Source: Synaphobranchus kaupii
Taxonomy: Eukaryota > Chordata > Actinopteri > Anguilliformes > Synaphobranchidae
Assembly (NCBI GenBank): GCA_029718625.1
Contig: CM056376.1
Span: forward strand, 29,344,151-29,408,150
Reading direction: 5' to 3'
Length of the DNA stretch: 64,000 nt
The notes beneath the pieces were generated by a model, which saw nothing but the letters and a program-made list of their open reading frames with translations, did not search any database and was not told the DNA's origin. This document shows, in pieces, positions 13,641-25,649 of the stretch. A program made the translations under genes and the position numbers. Positions within the stretch are counted from its first letter, which is position 1; every line of letters begins with the position of its first letter.

Positions 13641-13913
13641 TTTTCGGCCCTCGTCCCGCGGGCGGCGGGCGGGGCTAACGGGCGGAGCCTGAGCAAGGCG
13701 GAGTTCCTGGAGAAGGTGCGTCTGAGCAACGAGGCGTGTCAGCGCGGGGACTTTGCGGGGGCCGTGCGTCTATACGGCGAGGCCCTGCAGACAGACCCAC
13801 AGAACTGCATCCTGTACAGCAACCGCTCGGCCGCGTACCTCAAACTGGGTCAGCACCAGGCCGCCCTGGACGACGCCATCAAGGCCCGGCAGCTCAACGC
13901 CAAGTGGCCCAAG
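13641..13913 (+). CDS. ttc28: ttc28 coding exon 2 (N-terminal TPR pair)
   Basis: An internal coding exon of TTC28, a very large protein of tandem TPR repeats followed by a CHAT-type domain, reported at centrosome, spindle midzone and midbody with a role in late mitosis. The 273-bp exon encodes 91 residues, phase 0 at both ends (acceptor TGTGCAG, donor AAG followed by GTAAGC). After a Gly/Ala-rich lead of about 16 residues comes LSKAEFLEKVRLSNEAC, then a first TPR at residues 22-55 and a second at 57-90, ending LNAKWPK. The block PQNCILYSNRSAAY followed by LDDAIKARQLN is diagnostic: human TTC28, as I recall it, differs there by only a few residues. Third positions are strongly GC-rich against an AT-leaning intronic background, typical of a real exon. 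It follows the (CT)n polypyrimidine tract and is the best-supported gene feature here. Confidence 0.93.
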
Positions 13914-15107
13914 GTAAGCGCTCCGCTCCCTCTTCTTCCTCATCCTCCTCTTCCTCCCTGGACTCGGGTTCGAGTCGTCATCATCAAGCACTTGGAAGCC
14001 TTACCAGGGTTTGGGGTGAATTCCATTTAATCTCCGGTCTGTTCAGGAAGTGAATTGAAACTCAGCTGATGACTTGAGGAAAGCTCATAATTCCATACTG
14101 AGGGTTCACAGTTAATTAATTGAATTTCAACTCATTTCCTGCATTGGCTGAATTCAAATGGAGTTGACCTCCAAACCCTGAGCCTGAGCTGACCTGCAAA
14201 GATTTAGGTTTTAAAATATGGGATATTGTTCCGGGGGGAAGGGGCGGGGGGCGGGGTTGTGGGGACGGGGAGGATGAGTGTGTGTGTTTTGCTGTGGAAA
14301 CAACAAGTTTCTAAAAGAAAAACCCAAGTGCTAAGACAAAGTTAAGAAGGTGGCGGCAGCAAGTACACACCCACCGCCAGAACCTTTTTGTTTTTTTCCT
14401 TGAAACGAGTGTAGTATGTGGATTATGTTTAAAATGCAAAGCTGGCAACTTTGCTGAAAAAAAAAGAAAAACCGGCGTGTGGGATATAAGGCTGGCTGTG
14501 AGCGCGGTTGCTATCCGGTGATTTTGATCTTGTGCTCGCTCGCGTCACCTTTGGTGTTGTGTGGTGAACAGCTGGTTTTGTGATATCACTTTGGACTGCA
14601 TATTCATAATCAAATGCATATCTACAGTTACACTCTGATCATGTGAATCAATAACCCGGGTTAGTGCCAGTGTAAAATCAATAACCAATGTAAATTGTAG
14701 TATTATTTCTCTGATGCATTGCAGAACCGATTTTGATCTTCAGTTTATAAGTAGAGTTATTTTAATCTGGCTGCTCTCTGTGTGTGTAACAGGACTGAGA
14801 GAGAGGATGAGTTGAGTAATGTGTATCACACACATACACACTGCAGTACTTGACTCTATCCAGCTTTAATAAATCTTCTTCAGCTGTTCAGCTCTGAGTC
14901 CCTTTGCACCTGTATATTAAAAATTGGAGCGCCGATTTGGCACTGACCTCTGGTGTTGCGAGAGAGTATTACCGTGAAGCGTGTGATGCAGGGAGATGTT
15001 TTGATTGGTCCAGAGAAGTGACAGAGTGACAGCTCCTTCCTGGTTCAGCCAGGGCTCAGAGCGAGCCAAGTCATACTTCCTGTAGAACAGAATGGGAGGA
15101 AGCCTTG

Positions 15108-15282
15108 TGTGTGCATATCTGTGTGTGTGTGTATCTGTATCTGTATTTGTGTGTGTGGTTTGTGTCTGGGTATTTGTGTGTGTGTGTATCTGTATCCGTC
15201 TGTGTGTGTGTATCTGTATTTGTGTGTGTGGTGTGTGTCTGCGTATTTGTATATGTGTGTGTGTGGTGTGTGTCTGCGTATT

Positions 15283-15317
<35 letters not shown>
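15108..15317. repeat. TG-rich compound microsatellite
   Basis: TGTGTG tracts are interrupted by TATCTGTATC and GGTGTGTGTCTGCGTATTTG, the latter repeated about every 44 bp at 15226-15290. It ends in a pure (TG)n at 15290-15316. Confidence 0.93.
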
Positions 15318-15319
<2 letters not shown>

Positions 15320-15529
15320 CTGAGCAGTAGAGGGTTATGTAGCTCAATTACTGCAGGTCACTGCATGAGGCACAGTGTGTAATTAAAGTCCTCACACTGG
15401 CCCTCATCCACAGAAGGCCACTTACTTCAGCTGCACTCACTCACTGGCTGCTCCACCCACTCCTCCATCCACCAGGGGGGCGAATAAGCTGCTCTGACCC
15501 CAGTGCTGGAAAAACAGTCTGGCAGAGTT

Positions 15530-15604
15530 AGAAGGAGGGAGGGAGGGAGGGAGAGGGAGAGGGAGGGAGAGAGAGGGAGAGATGGAGAGGTCGGGAGACA
15601 GAGA
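15530..15604. repeat. Polypurine GGGA/GAGA tract
   Basis: GGGAGGGAGGGAGGGAG followed by GA-rich sequence, nearly pure purine for about 70 bp on this strand. Confidence 0.88.
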
Positions 15605-16987
15605 AACGGACCTGGTCAGGCCAAAAGCATTGCAGTTCTACGGTACTGTGAGCCTGGCCAGACTGATGCTCTGATTAATGATTCGTTGGCCCAAATTCCA
15701 GCTTTGCAAACGAACCAGCGCTCAGCTACTTCCTTGATGAATCATGGTCTTGTGACTTTATCATTTATTATTTATTTATTATTTTTTAATTTTGAGCAGA
15801 TGTAGGTTCATGTGCTGATCACGCACATATCAACCTAACCTTTTATAAGTTTGTGTTTATTGCTTACAAAACCTCAGGATTTTGCGATGAACATGGTGGA
15901 TAACTGCTTAATGATATTAAAAGTGCGCTATATTTGTTGGATAACTGTGGCAGCTAATGCATGAGCGAGCACTGACCCTCCCTTGCACTTTTCTTTTTAG
16001 CCTGCACTATTAAAGAGTTGCATTTTGTTTTCTTGGCTAAGGTACTTTTTCTTTGTTTAGAGTGCGAGTATTATTTTAGTTTTTCCATTCTATTTTTGTT
16101 CACACAACTGTACGTAACAGAATTAGGTGGGACGGGTAGTTACATGAGGCACTGATTAACCTTTAAAATGTGTGGATCCTTCAACGAACCAGGAGCTCAC
16201 CCTTGGCCATTGAAACAGCCCATGCTAAATAATTTCCCATGACGCACCAGGCTTGAGGACTCATGCCAGCGGAACCATGTTTTTCTAAAGCAGTAGTCTC
16301 ACCACAGAAAGTGCTTTTCCCCGCTATGAAAGAGACCATTCCTTCCCATAATGCCTTCACATTAATAACAGGCAAAGCCGGAGTTAATGAGAACCTTTCT
16401 GGATGACTGTGTGCTCTTGGATTCAGCTACTGTGAGTCCTTAAAACACCTTGGAGTTGGATAGCGGGTTTTTTTTTTTTGGGCGGGGGGTGTTGGGCAGT
16501 GGGGCGTTCCAGACTCAGTTTGCGTGGGAAATGCAACTATTTTGGAAATTCTTGGAGCAGCAAACCGCTGTAGGTGGACTGTTCTGGTCCCAGATCGAGA
16601 TTATTGGGCTCGGTCACAAAGCAGCAGCTATCCATTTCCCAGAAGTAATACTTGGAAAAAAAAAACCGTTCATAATCGGGCAACTGCTTTTTGTATAACT
16701 TCTTGGTTCTGTATTGTACCCATGAGGGGTGTGTATTAAGAGCCAAATTCTTTCAGATACGGGTCTTTCTTATGCATAAGTTGTGTTCATGTTATTGTGC
16801 TGATTTTGTTCTGTCATTTGTTATGTCTTATTTGAGTGATTTAGTTCTTGTGTAGCCAGCATAATGTTGTCATTGTTTCTAAGTTATTGAAATAGTTGCT
16901 GCACATGTGCAGTGTTACCAGTAAGATTCAGTTCTTGGAAAAGTTCTGGACCAAGAATACTGACCGTATAACATACAGCACATTATT

Positions 16988-17068
16988 TCATGGTATTACT
17001 ACATGGTATTATTGCATGGTATTATTACATGGTATTGCATGGTATTATTATGTGGTATTATTGCATGC
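16988..17068 (+). repeat. Short CATGGTATTATTG minisatellite
   Basis: About seven units of CATGGTATTATTG / CATGGTATTACTA type, 8-13 bp long, with a TGTGGTATTATTG variant near the end. Confidence 0.88.
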
Positions 17069-17162
17069 AGCAGAAGGTAATCTGTGTACAGGATGGAAGT
17101 TCTGACATATTTACTGATGTGGCACATTTTCATCCTTTGTCTTGCTTACTCTGTAAGTCCTA

Positions 17163-17252
17163 CATTTATTTATTTATTTATTTATTTGTCTGTTCATTCA
17201 TTCATTCATTCATTCATTCATTCATTCATTCATTCATTCATTCATTCATTCA
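17163..17252. repeat. (TTTA)n then (TTCA)n microsatellite
   Basis: ATTT repeats at 17163-17187 pass through GTCTG into about fourteen TTCA tetranucleotides at 17193-17252. Confidence 0.97.
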
Positions 17253-18707
17253 GCTATTCAGTTATTTATTTGTGTATGTATTTGGAAACTTCCCAAAAGT
17301 CAGCTGTTGGCAGCTATTTTATGTGTGTTTGGTGTGGGGTATCTCATGGGAAGGGCTGTAATGAGTAAAAGTTTATGTCAGAACAGTTCTGACCAATCAC
17401 AGCGTCACTTTTCTGAACGGCTCTGTGATGTCACTAATCACTCCGCTGCTTCTGATTGGTTGGGAGGTAGACTTTCTGTTCAACACTGCCATGCGCCAAC
17501 CTCCAGACACACATTGCTGCACTGTATCCAGCTCAGACACTTTTATTAATTTTAAGCCTATTTTACACATTCACACCTTTTTGGTCTAGAGCCGTCTGAC
17601 CTAGAGTAACCTGTCTGCCCCCGAGGGGCCCTGTTTGAGCCCTGTAGGCCTCCCTCTCTGGCCTGAACTCAGTGGCTTGCCAGGGGAGGCCTTTATCATG
17701 CTGATCTCCTCCTCTTAGACCTACCCTGTCCGCACACCGCCTCCTTCCTCTTATGAATGTGGGGGTTCTGCGCCTCCGAGAGGGGAAACCTCGAGTGGCC
17801 CCTGACACCAGGGGCACCTGTGGATATAAGGGGTCCTGATGGCGCTAAGCATCGCCAAGTCCTTCCACAGCAGTCTCAGACTCCTGTGTGTGCTGTATGC
17901 AGCCAGTCTCTTGAATGAATAATACTGTTGAAAACGTCTTGAGTTCTTCAGTAATTTTTTCCTTATGCTTATAAACACGAGGCAGGTTTGGCTCGCTGGC
18001 TTTTGTTTTGCTTTTTCCTTTGAGCTCCTCATTTTCCACACGCTTTGGTGACTCGGCGTCTCTCACACGCAGCAGTTCTCCACTCAGTTCACTTGTCAGT
18101 CTATAATTTAGTTTATTTCAAGATGTAACTTCTCTCTTAGGCAACCATTAGCCACATAGAACATTAATTAATCTAACTGATTAAGTCTTGGGAAATTAAC
18201 ATGTATCTCCAACATTTCAGGGGTGAATCATCCCCAACTTTATCTCCAGTTATGACTGCACCGCCATCTCTACAGGCTCCCCTAACCCCTCAATTGTTGA
18301 CTTGGGGTAACTCATGCTCTGTCAGGTAGATAGTTGTGTACTTTAGTGAGTTCGGCATTTTAGTAATTACAGGGGTTGCTGTGTATTTCCTGCCAGTTTA
18401 GGCGTAAAGTTGAAGGGTTTGCAGTCAGATTTTTGGAAACACAAGATGCTAAGATGCACCTGCAAAACTCTGCTTCTCACCAAGGAAGTGTGAACTCAAT
18501 TGTGCCACCTGCTGGACTGTCTGAGACATTACACTGCACATGTTTCTCTGAAAAACTTTGAATACAGCTTCGAAGTATTATGTTAATGCTGATAAAAATA
18601 AGACATGTGCATTGGATACATCTGCAAATAATATTCTTTATAGTTATAACAAAATAAGCGATAAGCATTCTGTAAGTTTAGCAAGGATTAGGTGACTTTC
18701 AGTCTGG

Positions 18708-19386
18708 GGCTGTGTCCAAATCAGAGCCCTATCTACTGCGCCCTGTCTCCTGCATACAGTGCACTGGCATGCTGTTTAATGTGCACTGTTTAGCAGTCCG
18801 CGAAAAATATCCGCCATACTATTTTCCAACCGCACTGTGGAAGTGTCGTAAGCAGGTCATAAGACGTCCCACCAGTGTTGCCTTGTCCGCGGTTTTACAG
18901 CTAAATTGGGATACTTTCAACGTGTAGCCACAGGTAAAAATGAAAAGTCGCAAAGCATGCACTTATTTTAAAAAGTAAAAATATGATCATTTCTTTTTAA
19001 AATACGTTGGTTTCGGTTAAAAATATATTTTGGGTTGTTTTGAGTCGCCATTTGGCTGGAAAGTCTCTGGCAAGATCTGGCAACCCACCCTTGCGCTGCC
19101 ATGTCATGTGCTGTTTTTGTTGTATTTGAAGGAAAACGTCAGCGAAGCTGAGCCTCATTTTTTAAAACGAAGCTTCACGTCATATTCATGTGACCAAAAT
19201 GTTCTTGTACTTCTTGAAAAGTGTGCTCCCGAATGTACTCAGCAAAACCCCGGAAGTGAGAGTGTCATCCAGGTGTTTCAAGTATACTGCAATTTGAAAA
19301 ATTTTCGCCTACTCAACGACTTTCTCATCCTATCTACTCGCCAAGGCTACTCAACAGTGTGGAAGAGTGCTGATTCGGACACTGCC
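18708..19386. mobile_element. Possible non-autonomous DNA transposon with short imperfect TIRs
   Basis: The left end reads GGCTGTGTCCAAATCAGAGC and the right end, inverted, reads GGCAGTGTCCGAATCAGCAC, about 16 of 20 positions matching. The interior is non-coding. Similar 'GGCTGTGTCC' termini occur on abundant fish repeats, but I see no convincing target-site duplication (only TGG on both sides), so superfamily and exact limits are open. Confidence 0.5.
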
Positions 19387-21832
19387 TGGGTTTCTTTTGA
19401 GGGGATATTTTGTTTTACGGCATGTTTAACGCTCACGTTTGGTTTTGATGTTTTACGGCATGTTTAACGCTCAGTTTGGTTTTGATTTGTCATGTGACAA
19501 TGATGGTTTGCGCTGCACTGGCTGGATTCAGCGTAATAATGACTAATCACATCGGAGTTTTCTTTTGAAGTTTGCAGAACTTCGCACGGAGAGAGTTGCA
19601 CGATCATCATTTTGGAAATAAACAAAATCCAAATGCAGTTATGTGTAGATTTGTATATGTTTAGCATCCTCTTCCTTTGTGCTGGAAGTACTGGATGTCT
19701 CCACATTTGGTAGCAACAGTCTGGTAGCAAGTATTCTAATTGGCCATGGTTCTTATTTGGTTAAATTGTAGAAGACTGAAGGCTGAGTGACACATAATTT
19801 GAACCAATAGGACAGCGGTAATTTATTTGACAGAAGCACCAGGATGTATGACAGTGACAAACTCAATGTGAGGTAATGTCATTATGAACGAGCACTGTGC
19901 CCTAAGAGAGCATAACAATGTAGTCTGCACTGTTGTGTGCATGAATGTGTGAGCGGTCATTCAGAAACTTAATTTTTGCTGCATCTAAACTGACCGTTTG
20001 CAATAAAACACAAGAGCTCCCTTGTTTTTTTTGTGATTTTATTTCATGAATTTATGTTGAATTTTCAGGATTTCAAAATAATATTTTCGCTTCAAGAGAC
20101 CTGCAACCTTCAGGGCATAATATTCTTAGTTGTAGAGACTAAGCAGTGTTTGCTAAATAAATAGACTTGAAGTGGTTTTTTCTTCTGACGGAAACATCTG
20201 CTCAAGTTAACCAAGTAGAAATGTTACTGCGTGTAGAGTTACTGCGCTGGTTTTGTCCAACACCGGGGGGCAGCATTGCCTCATTACAGTTAATCCGTTC
20301 TGTCGTCCGTTTTACCCAGGGCCAGTTGAGCGTAACATTTAATTTGGAAAAACTGAAAAATGTACCATGTAATTATTTAAATAATATCATTATAGTCCAT
20401 CATGTCTGTAATATGCTGGAAAAAGAAAAACATTAGCACACGTAGCAATTAAATCATCATAATGGCTACCAATCATCCCTAAGCACTGTGTGTCAGAAAA
20501 ACACTGGAAGGCTTCAATTTTCTATGCGTTTGCCTGTGTGTACGGGCCTGATGTATAGGTGCTATTATATATGTTGTTATGAAGGCTATGCAAAACCATA
20601 GAATGCATTGCGGTTCACCCCTCAAGGCAAGAACAAAGCACTAAAAATATTTTATGTTTCATGCACTAGTACAGGAAGGCCAAATAATTTAAAAAAGCCT
20701 CATGCTGTCTTTTTAAGTTATTCTATTAAAATGGAATCTGTTTTGTCAGGTCGCCCTTGTATTACCATGCGTGGTGCCTTGTCGTTTAGTTTAGTGGTAG
20801 CTACAACAGAGTTGATATCTTGTCCTTGTAACACCGTGGTACCTTTTTCAGCCTTTCCCAAAATGCCCACTGAAGACTGTCCTTTACATGAGAAGTACCC
20901 TGTGGTGAGCTTTTCCAGAAGATCGTGCCGATGCTAGCTCAAAGCCGGACGTAACTTTCTCATTAGCTCGCATTGATGCTACCATGATTGTAGCTAGTAT
21001 TCTATAGCTAATGTCGTGTAATCGCTGCTCGGAGCAGTGCGCCAGTGATGCGGCGAGACCGTTCTGTGTTCGCTGGATACGGTGTTTGTATTGACCTCCG
21101 AGGCACCATCCCGCAGACTTAAATGCCACGCGCATCACAGGGAGATTTGCTCGCTTTTGTTCAAATGAAGCGGCAAACAATTTATTGAGCTCCGGCAAAA
21201 CGCACGCGCAGTGCTCCCTGTGATCACAGATCCGTGTAAGTAGGCCTACTCAAAACGCGGCGTAAGTACTCAAAACGCGGCAAGTGAATAATTTCGCCGT
21301 AATCCTCGGCGCTTTGATTCTGGAGTGCACAATGAAACGCTTTGAGAAAGTGAGGCTTTGCATTAGGGCGGCGTATTAGCGTGAAATGCGGCTCACGCTT
21401 TTGCAGGAAATCATGGAGCACTTTGATAAACAGACGGACAAATTAACTGCCGTTTCAAAGGGGATAATCTTGTGTCCATTTTTAGACAAATATAGTAAAG
21501 CAAACACCATAAGAGGGGGGTTATTTACTGGGAGTCTAAAGCTGAAGCGCGTGGCTACAGTCAAATAACAAATAAATAACTAAAAAATAAAGATAAGATA
21601 AATAAATAAACAGCGCGACCAAAGCCTTAAATGCATTACATGAGAACAACCCCATTCTAAAGTTACAGCTATCCGGGTGGAACAGCAATTACGCTAGGCT
21701 ATTTTGGCTCCATATTCAAAAATTATTCAGTGATGGCCTTTTGGCCTGGCTTTCTTAATCTTTTTTATTTCTGGCATTCAGTTTTGATTTGAGTGGTCAC
21801 ACATATGACTGTTCTAATATGGTGCAATATAG

Positions 21833-21833
<1 letters not shown>

Positions 21834-21902
<69 letters not shown>
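21834..21902. repeat. (GT)n microsatellite
   Basis: An almost uninterrupted run of about 34 GT dinucleotides. Confidence 0.98.
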
Positions 21903-21906
<4 letters not shown>

Positions 21907-23092
21907 AACTGTCTAGACATGTTAAAAGGTCTTATAAATGCGGCGTGGATGTTTGCAATGGGAAAATGCAGCAAATAAACACTCGTGATCAATGGAATGG
22001 GTCGAAATTATGGTGCTTTTTTTCTGGGCACTGTTTGCCTGTTCGTTTTTCTTCATAATGATGAAACGACGCTGAATTGTCAGTTTGGATGCGATGCTCA
22101 CTGCTGTGTCTCTTAAACGAGTTTGCCGTAATTACACAAATCTGCCATCAGTTTGGTTCCAGCATCCTGGCGGGTGGATTGGCTGGTGTAAACCTTTCTC
22201 TTCGTGAGTGACTGACGCGGGAAACGAGCACTCATTCGAGGGGGGGGGGGGTGCGTCCACGAAAGATTAAATCACCAGCACGCTTTGGCATTTAAATCCA
22301 ACGCGAGTACATATTTATCATCAATCATCCCTTCCCATCAGCGCGCCTCAATATCGGCGTGTCAGGCTCGACAGGCAACCGTGACGCATTACGCACTGTT
22401 GTACGGCTGGCCGGGGCAAGATCTCCGAGAAGAGCGAAGAGTCTAATCCGTCAATACTCCAAGAGTCCATCCATTACTGTAAGCGGCGACGGTGCCTTCT
22501 TTTTTTCCCCTTTCTTGAAAACCCGGCGTAACGACCCGAAACCGCCTCGGGCCCCCTCTCTCTCAACGCCTCACACTCCAAAGAGTAAATGAGAACAAAA
22601 TAAGGTGTCAGTCATTTGACAAGCATTACAGATGTATGGAGGGGGAAAGAAACGCTCGAGGGAGACCGGTTTCAATTTTGTGCCTAGCTTGCAAGACTCA
22701 GCCGCAGCGTTAATGTCATTAGGTGCGCTTCTCAAACTTTCAGTTTAACTTTCAGCAAAATATGGGTAGCCTAATGACGAAGGACCTCATAAGGTCATAG
22801 TATAATTAAGTACATTCATTATGGAGTTTTTTTTAATTTTTATTTTTTTACTTTCTCCACATAGACTAAATGGACACGTGCGGTTACACTGGGTGCTAAT
22901 CAGCAGTTGAGTGGGCCTAATTTAGTTTTTTTTTTTTTTAATCCCATAATTAAGTTCCCTACTCCCGCCATAGTTGGAGAACCATTAGTCTGGACGTGGC
23001 GTTTATAAACACTGGCCCCAATACTGGAGCCATACTAATGACATTTACGTTAAGCAGACGCCCTTACCCAGAAAAACTTACATAAGCGCATA

Positions 23093-23741
23093 CAGTTGAA
23101 GTCGGAAGTTTACATACACTTAGGTTGAAGTCATTAAAACTAATTTTTAACCACTCCATTTCATGTTAGCAAACTATAGTGTTGGCAAGTCAGTTAGGAC
23201 ATCTACTTTGTGCATGACTACTGCATATCTGCTGCATATCTGGCAGCAGATTGATGGTTTGAGGCTTGTTTGATACCTCAGACCCTTGATGACTTACAGC
23301 CATTTTACCAATCATGTATTCCATACTGTTCCAGCATAATTTACAGCTAAATCTAGTCCCACCCTCCAATTCCCATAGAGATCCATTCAAATTCAGAGAC
23401 TTGTAAGAGTACCAGAAAATAAGATATCAAGAGTCTTTTGATGTTGTTGGGTCACAGACATCAGGAAGTCATGGCATGCAAAGATATATGTGACCAAATA
23501 TTAAAAAGGCACAGTCAACTTAGTGTATGTAAACTTCTGACCCACTGGAATTGTGATATAGTGAATTAAAAGTGAAATAATCTGTCTGTAAACGATTGTT
23601 GGAAAAATTACTTGTGTCATGCACAAAGTAGATGTCGTAACTGACTTGCCAACACTATAGTTTGCTAACATAAAATTTGTGTAGTGGTTAAAAATGAGTT
23701 TGACTTCAACCTAAGTGTATGTAAACTTCCGACTTCAACTG
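23093..23741. mobile_element. Rearranged Tc1 derivative: two left arms around unrelated filler
   Basis: A 649-bp element with TA on both sides (23091-23092, 23742-23743). The left arm (23093-23217) matches the transposase-upstream end of the 7616 element down to GTGCATGAC. The right arm (about 23508-23741) is the inverse of that same left arm, including its inner repeat (GTATGTAAACTTCTGACCCA at 23524), and not the true right end. Between them lie about 290 bp with no Tc1 similarity that I can see. Perfect outer termini and intact TA suggest that it moved in this form, mobilised in trans. Confidence 0.9.
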
Positions 23742-24593
23742 TATGTATAGGGGTACAGGCAGTGAGCACGACCGATAGCAGTAATACCCCGTAAGGTTAA
23801 GCGCCATAGAGGGAGATTGATAATCCGGTGCTTTAAGTGGCACTGTATTCTGTTATTCACGGTTCAGTGCTCAACAGTCAGCCATATCTAGTTGTTGTTC
23901 TGTGTTTGCTAGGAGCTGCAGTGTTTTTCACTTCCAACTTATTCCAAGCAGTGAGGTCTCAAGAAAAGCTAATTTAAATGAACGTGGGAAACATGTGGGT
24001 TTATCACATTTCGGGGCGACTCCACTGGGTAAAACAAAGCGCCCGTTTCGCACATTCGGAGCCATTGATTGGAAGAGAGTGATGACGTGGATCCCGTGGA
24101 ATGGTAGGCTTTTAGCACCTGTTCAATGAGAATTTCGCCGCTTCTTTTAATTAGCCCTGGGACTCGTTGGCCACATTATGGGCTTAAATGACGGAAAAAT
24201 GAATCTGAGGCAGTGCCGGTTTTTGAGTTTGAGCGCTGGTCTCTGCAGCTTTCCGACCCGGCCTCTTCTCTTCACTTCGCCCTCGTGGAAGAGCGAGCGC
24301 CCACGGCACGCCATCCCAGTGACTGCAGACCTGCAGAACGAGCTCAGCGTTCTCTCTCGCAGAGTCTGCCTGTGGCCTCCGGGGGGCGCCATAGCAGCTG
24401 GAAATCCCCCCCCGGAGACTGGGAGACAGGTGGTGCCTTTGACGGACCGGCTTGGATTCCCTCATCTGCATGTGTAATTGGGAGCATTAAGAGCTGCCAC
24501 TCACCCGCTGTAGGAGGATGTGTTTGCGTGCTGAAACTGGCGGTCTCCCTCCCTCTGACACGCCGGAGGCAGCACGGCTTCGCCCGCACTCGC

Positions 24594-24752
24594 TCAGAGC
24601 AGGAGTGCTGATCTAGGATCAGTCTTCCCGTGGCCATGTCCTGTCCTTAGCCACTATGCGCTAAAAAGCCAGACTGATTCTCAGCCAGTGCTCCTCCTCT
24701 TGAGACCCTATGAACAGGGGTGCTGATCTGGGATCAGGTTTGGCTTTTGGCT
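24594..24752 (+). repeat. Duplicated GTGCTGATCTRGGATCAG module
   Basis: Two direct copies of a module, GCAGGAGTGCTGATCTAGGA at about 24599 and ACAGGGGTGCTGATCTGGGA at about 24715, about 117 bp apart. The word resembles ends of common fish palindromic MITEs, but no complete element can be delimited. Confidence 0.45.
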
Positions 24753-24781
24753 CATTTGGGCTCGTAATGGCATGAGGTTAA

Positions 24782-25526
24782 AGGGATAGTTCGGAATTTT
24801 GGACATAATGTCTCAATTACGAATTACCCATGATGTAGTTGATTGATGGAAACCATTTTCAGATAATTCCATGCTGTCCCTTCTTTTGGACATACACACG
24901 TTGCTAATGCTAGCACAACTCTATGGTAATCGGTAGCATCCACTACTAAACGCACTTAAACACTCCACAGTGCACCCAAGGCAAATAAAATACGACGACA
25001 GTCTATCGGGTTATTTTGAGTATTTATACCATCATTTTTGAAGTCAAACTATCTTTGAATCCTTTACTTTGTGCTGACCTATATTCTCTGTGGAAGTACG
25101 GCGGTCGAGCGATACTTTACGTTACTTACGAATGTAGTGCCGGCACTGGTCGACTACAACAACAAAGAAGAGCAGCAAGTTGCAATAGCCATGTTCGCTC
25201 TGCCGCCGTACTTCCACAGAGAATATAGGTCAGCACAAAGTATAGGATTCAACGATAGTTTGACTTAAAAAATGATGGTATAAACACTCAAAATAACCCC
25301 GATAGACTGTCGTCGTATTTTATTTGCTTTGGGTGCACTGTGGAGTCTATAAGTGCGTTTAGTAGTGGATGCTACCGATTACCATAGAGTTGCGCTAGCA
25401 TTAGCAACGTGGGTATGTCCAAAAGAAGGGACAGCATGGAATTACCTGAAAATGGTTTCCATCAATCAACTACATCATGGGTAAGTCGTAATTGAGACAT
25501 TATGTCCAAAATTCCGAACTATCCCT
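24782..25526. mobile_element. TTAA-flanked foldback element, copy 2
   Basis: A 745-bp relative of the 11433 element with TTAA at 24778-24781 and 25527-25530 and termini AGGGATAGTTCGGAATTTTG / inverse. The arms are almost fully palindromic. Even the inner TATTCTCTGTGGAAGTACGG (25081-25100) recurs inverted at 25210-25229, leaving only about 110 bp unpaired. No transposase. The unpaired centre is in the opposite orientation to copy 1. Single-stranded, it would form one long hairpin. Confidence 0.92.
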
Positions 25527-25649
25527 TTAAGATATGAATACGATGGGATTTTGTGGGTGGATACTGGCCCAGATGTGAGGCATATATCACATAAGAGATT
25601 TGTTTTGGATACAATGATGCATATAGACACTGACATTATGCAGTATGTA

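Noticed and set aside
13914..14030. Extension of the exon 2 frame to 14030
   Set aside because: The frame continues past a consensus GTAAGC donor into Pro/Leu-rich low-complexity sequence; the TTC28 match ends exactly at KWPK.
19030..19467. 145-codon plus-strand frame
   Set aside because: Lies in the TIR-bounded repeat at 18708-19386 and runs past its end; no recognisable motif.
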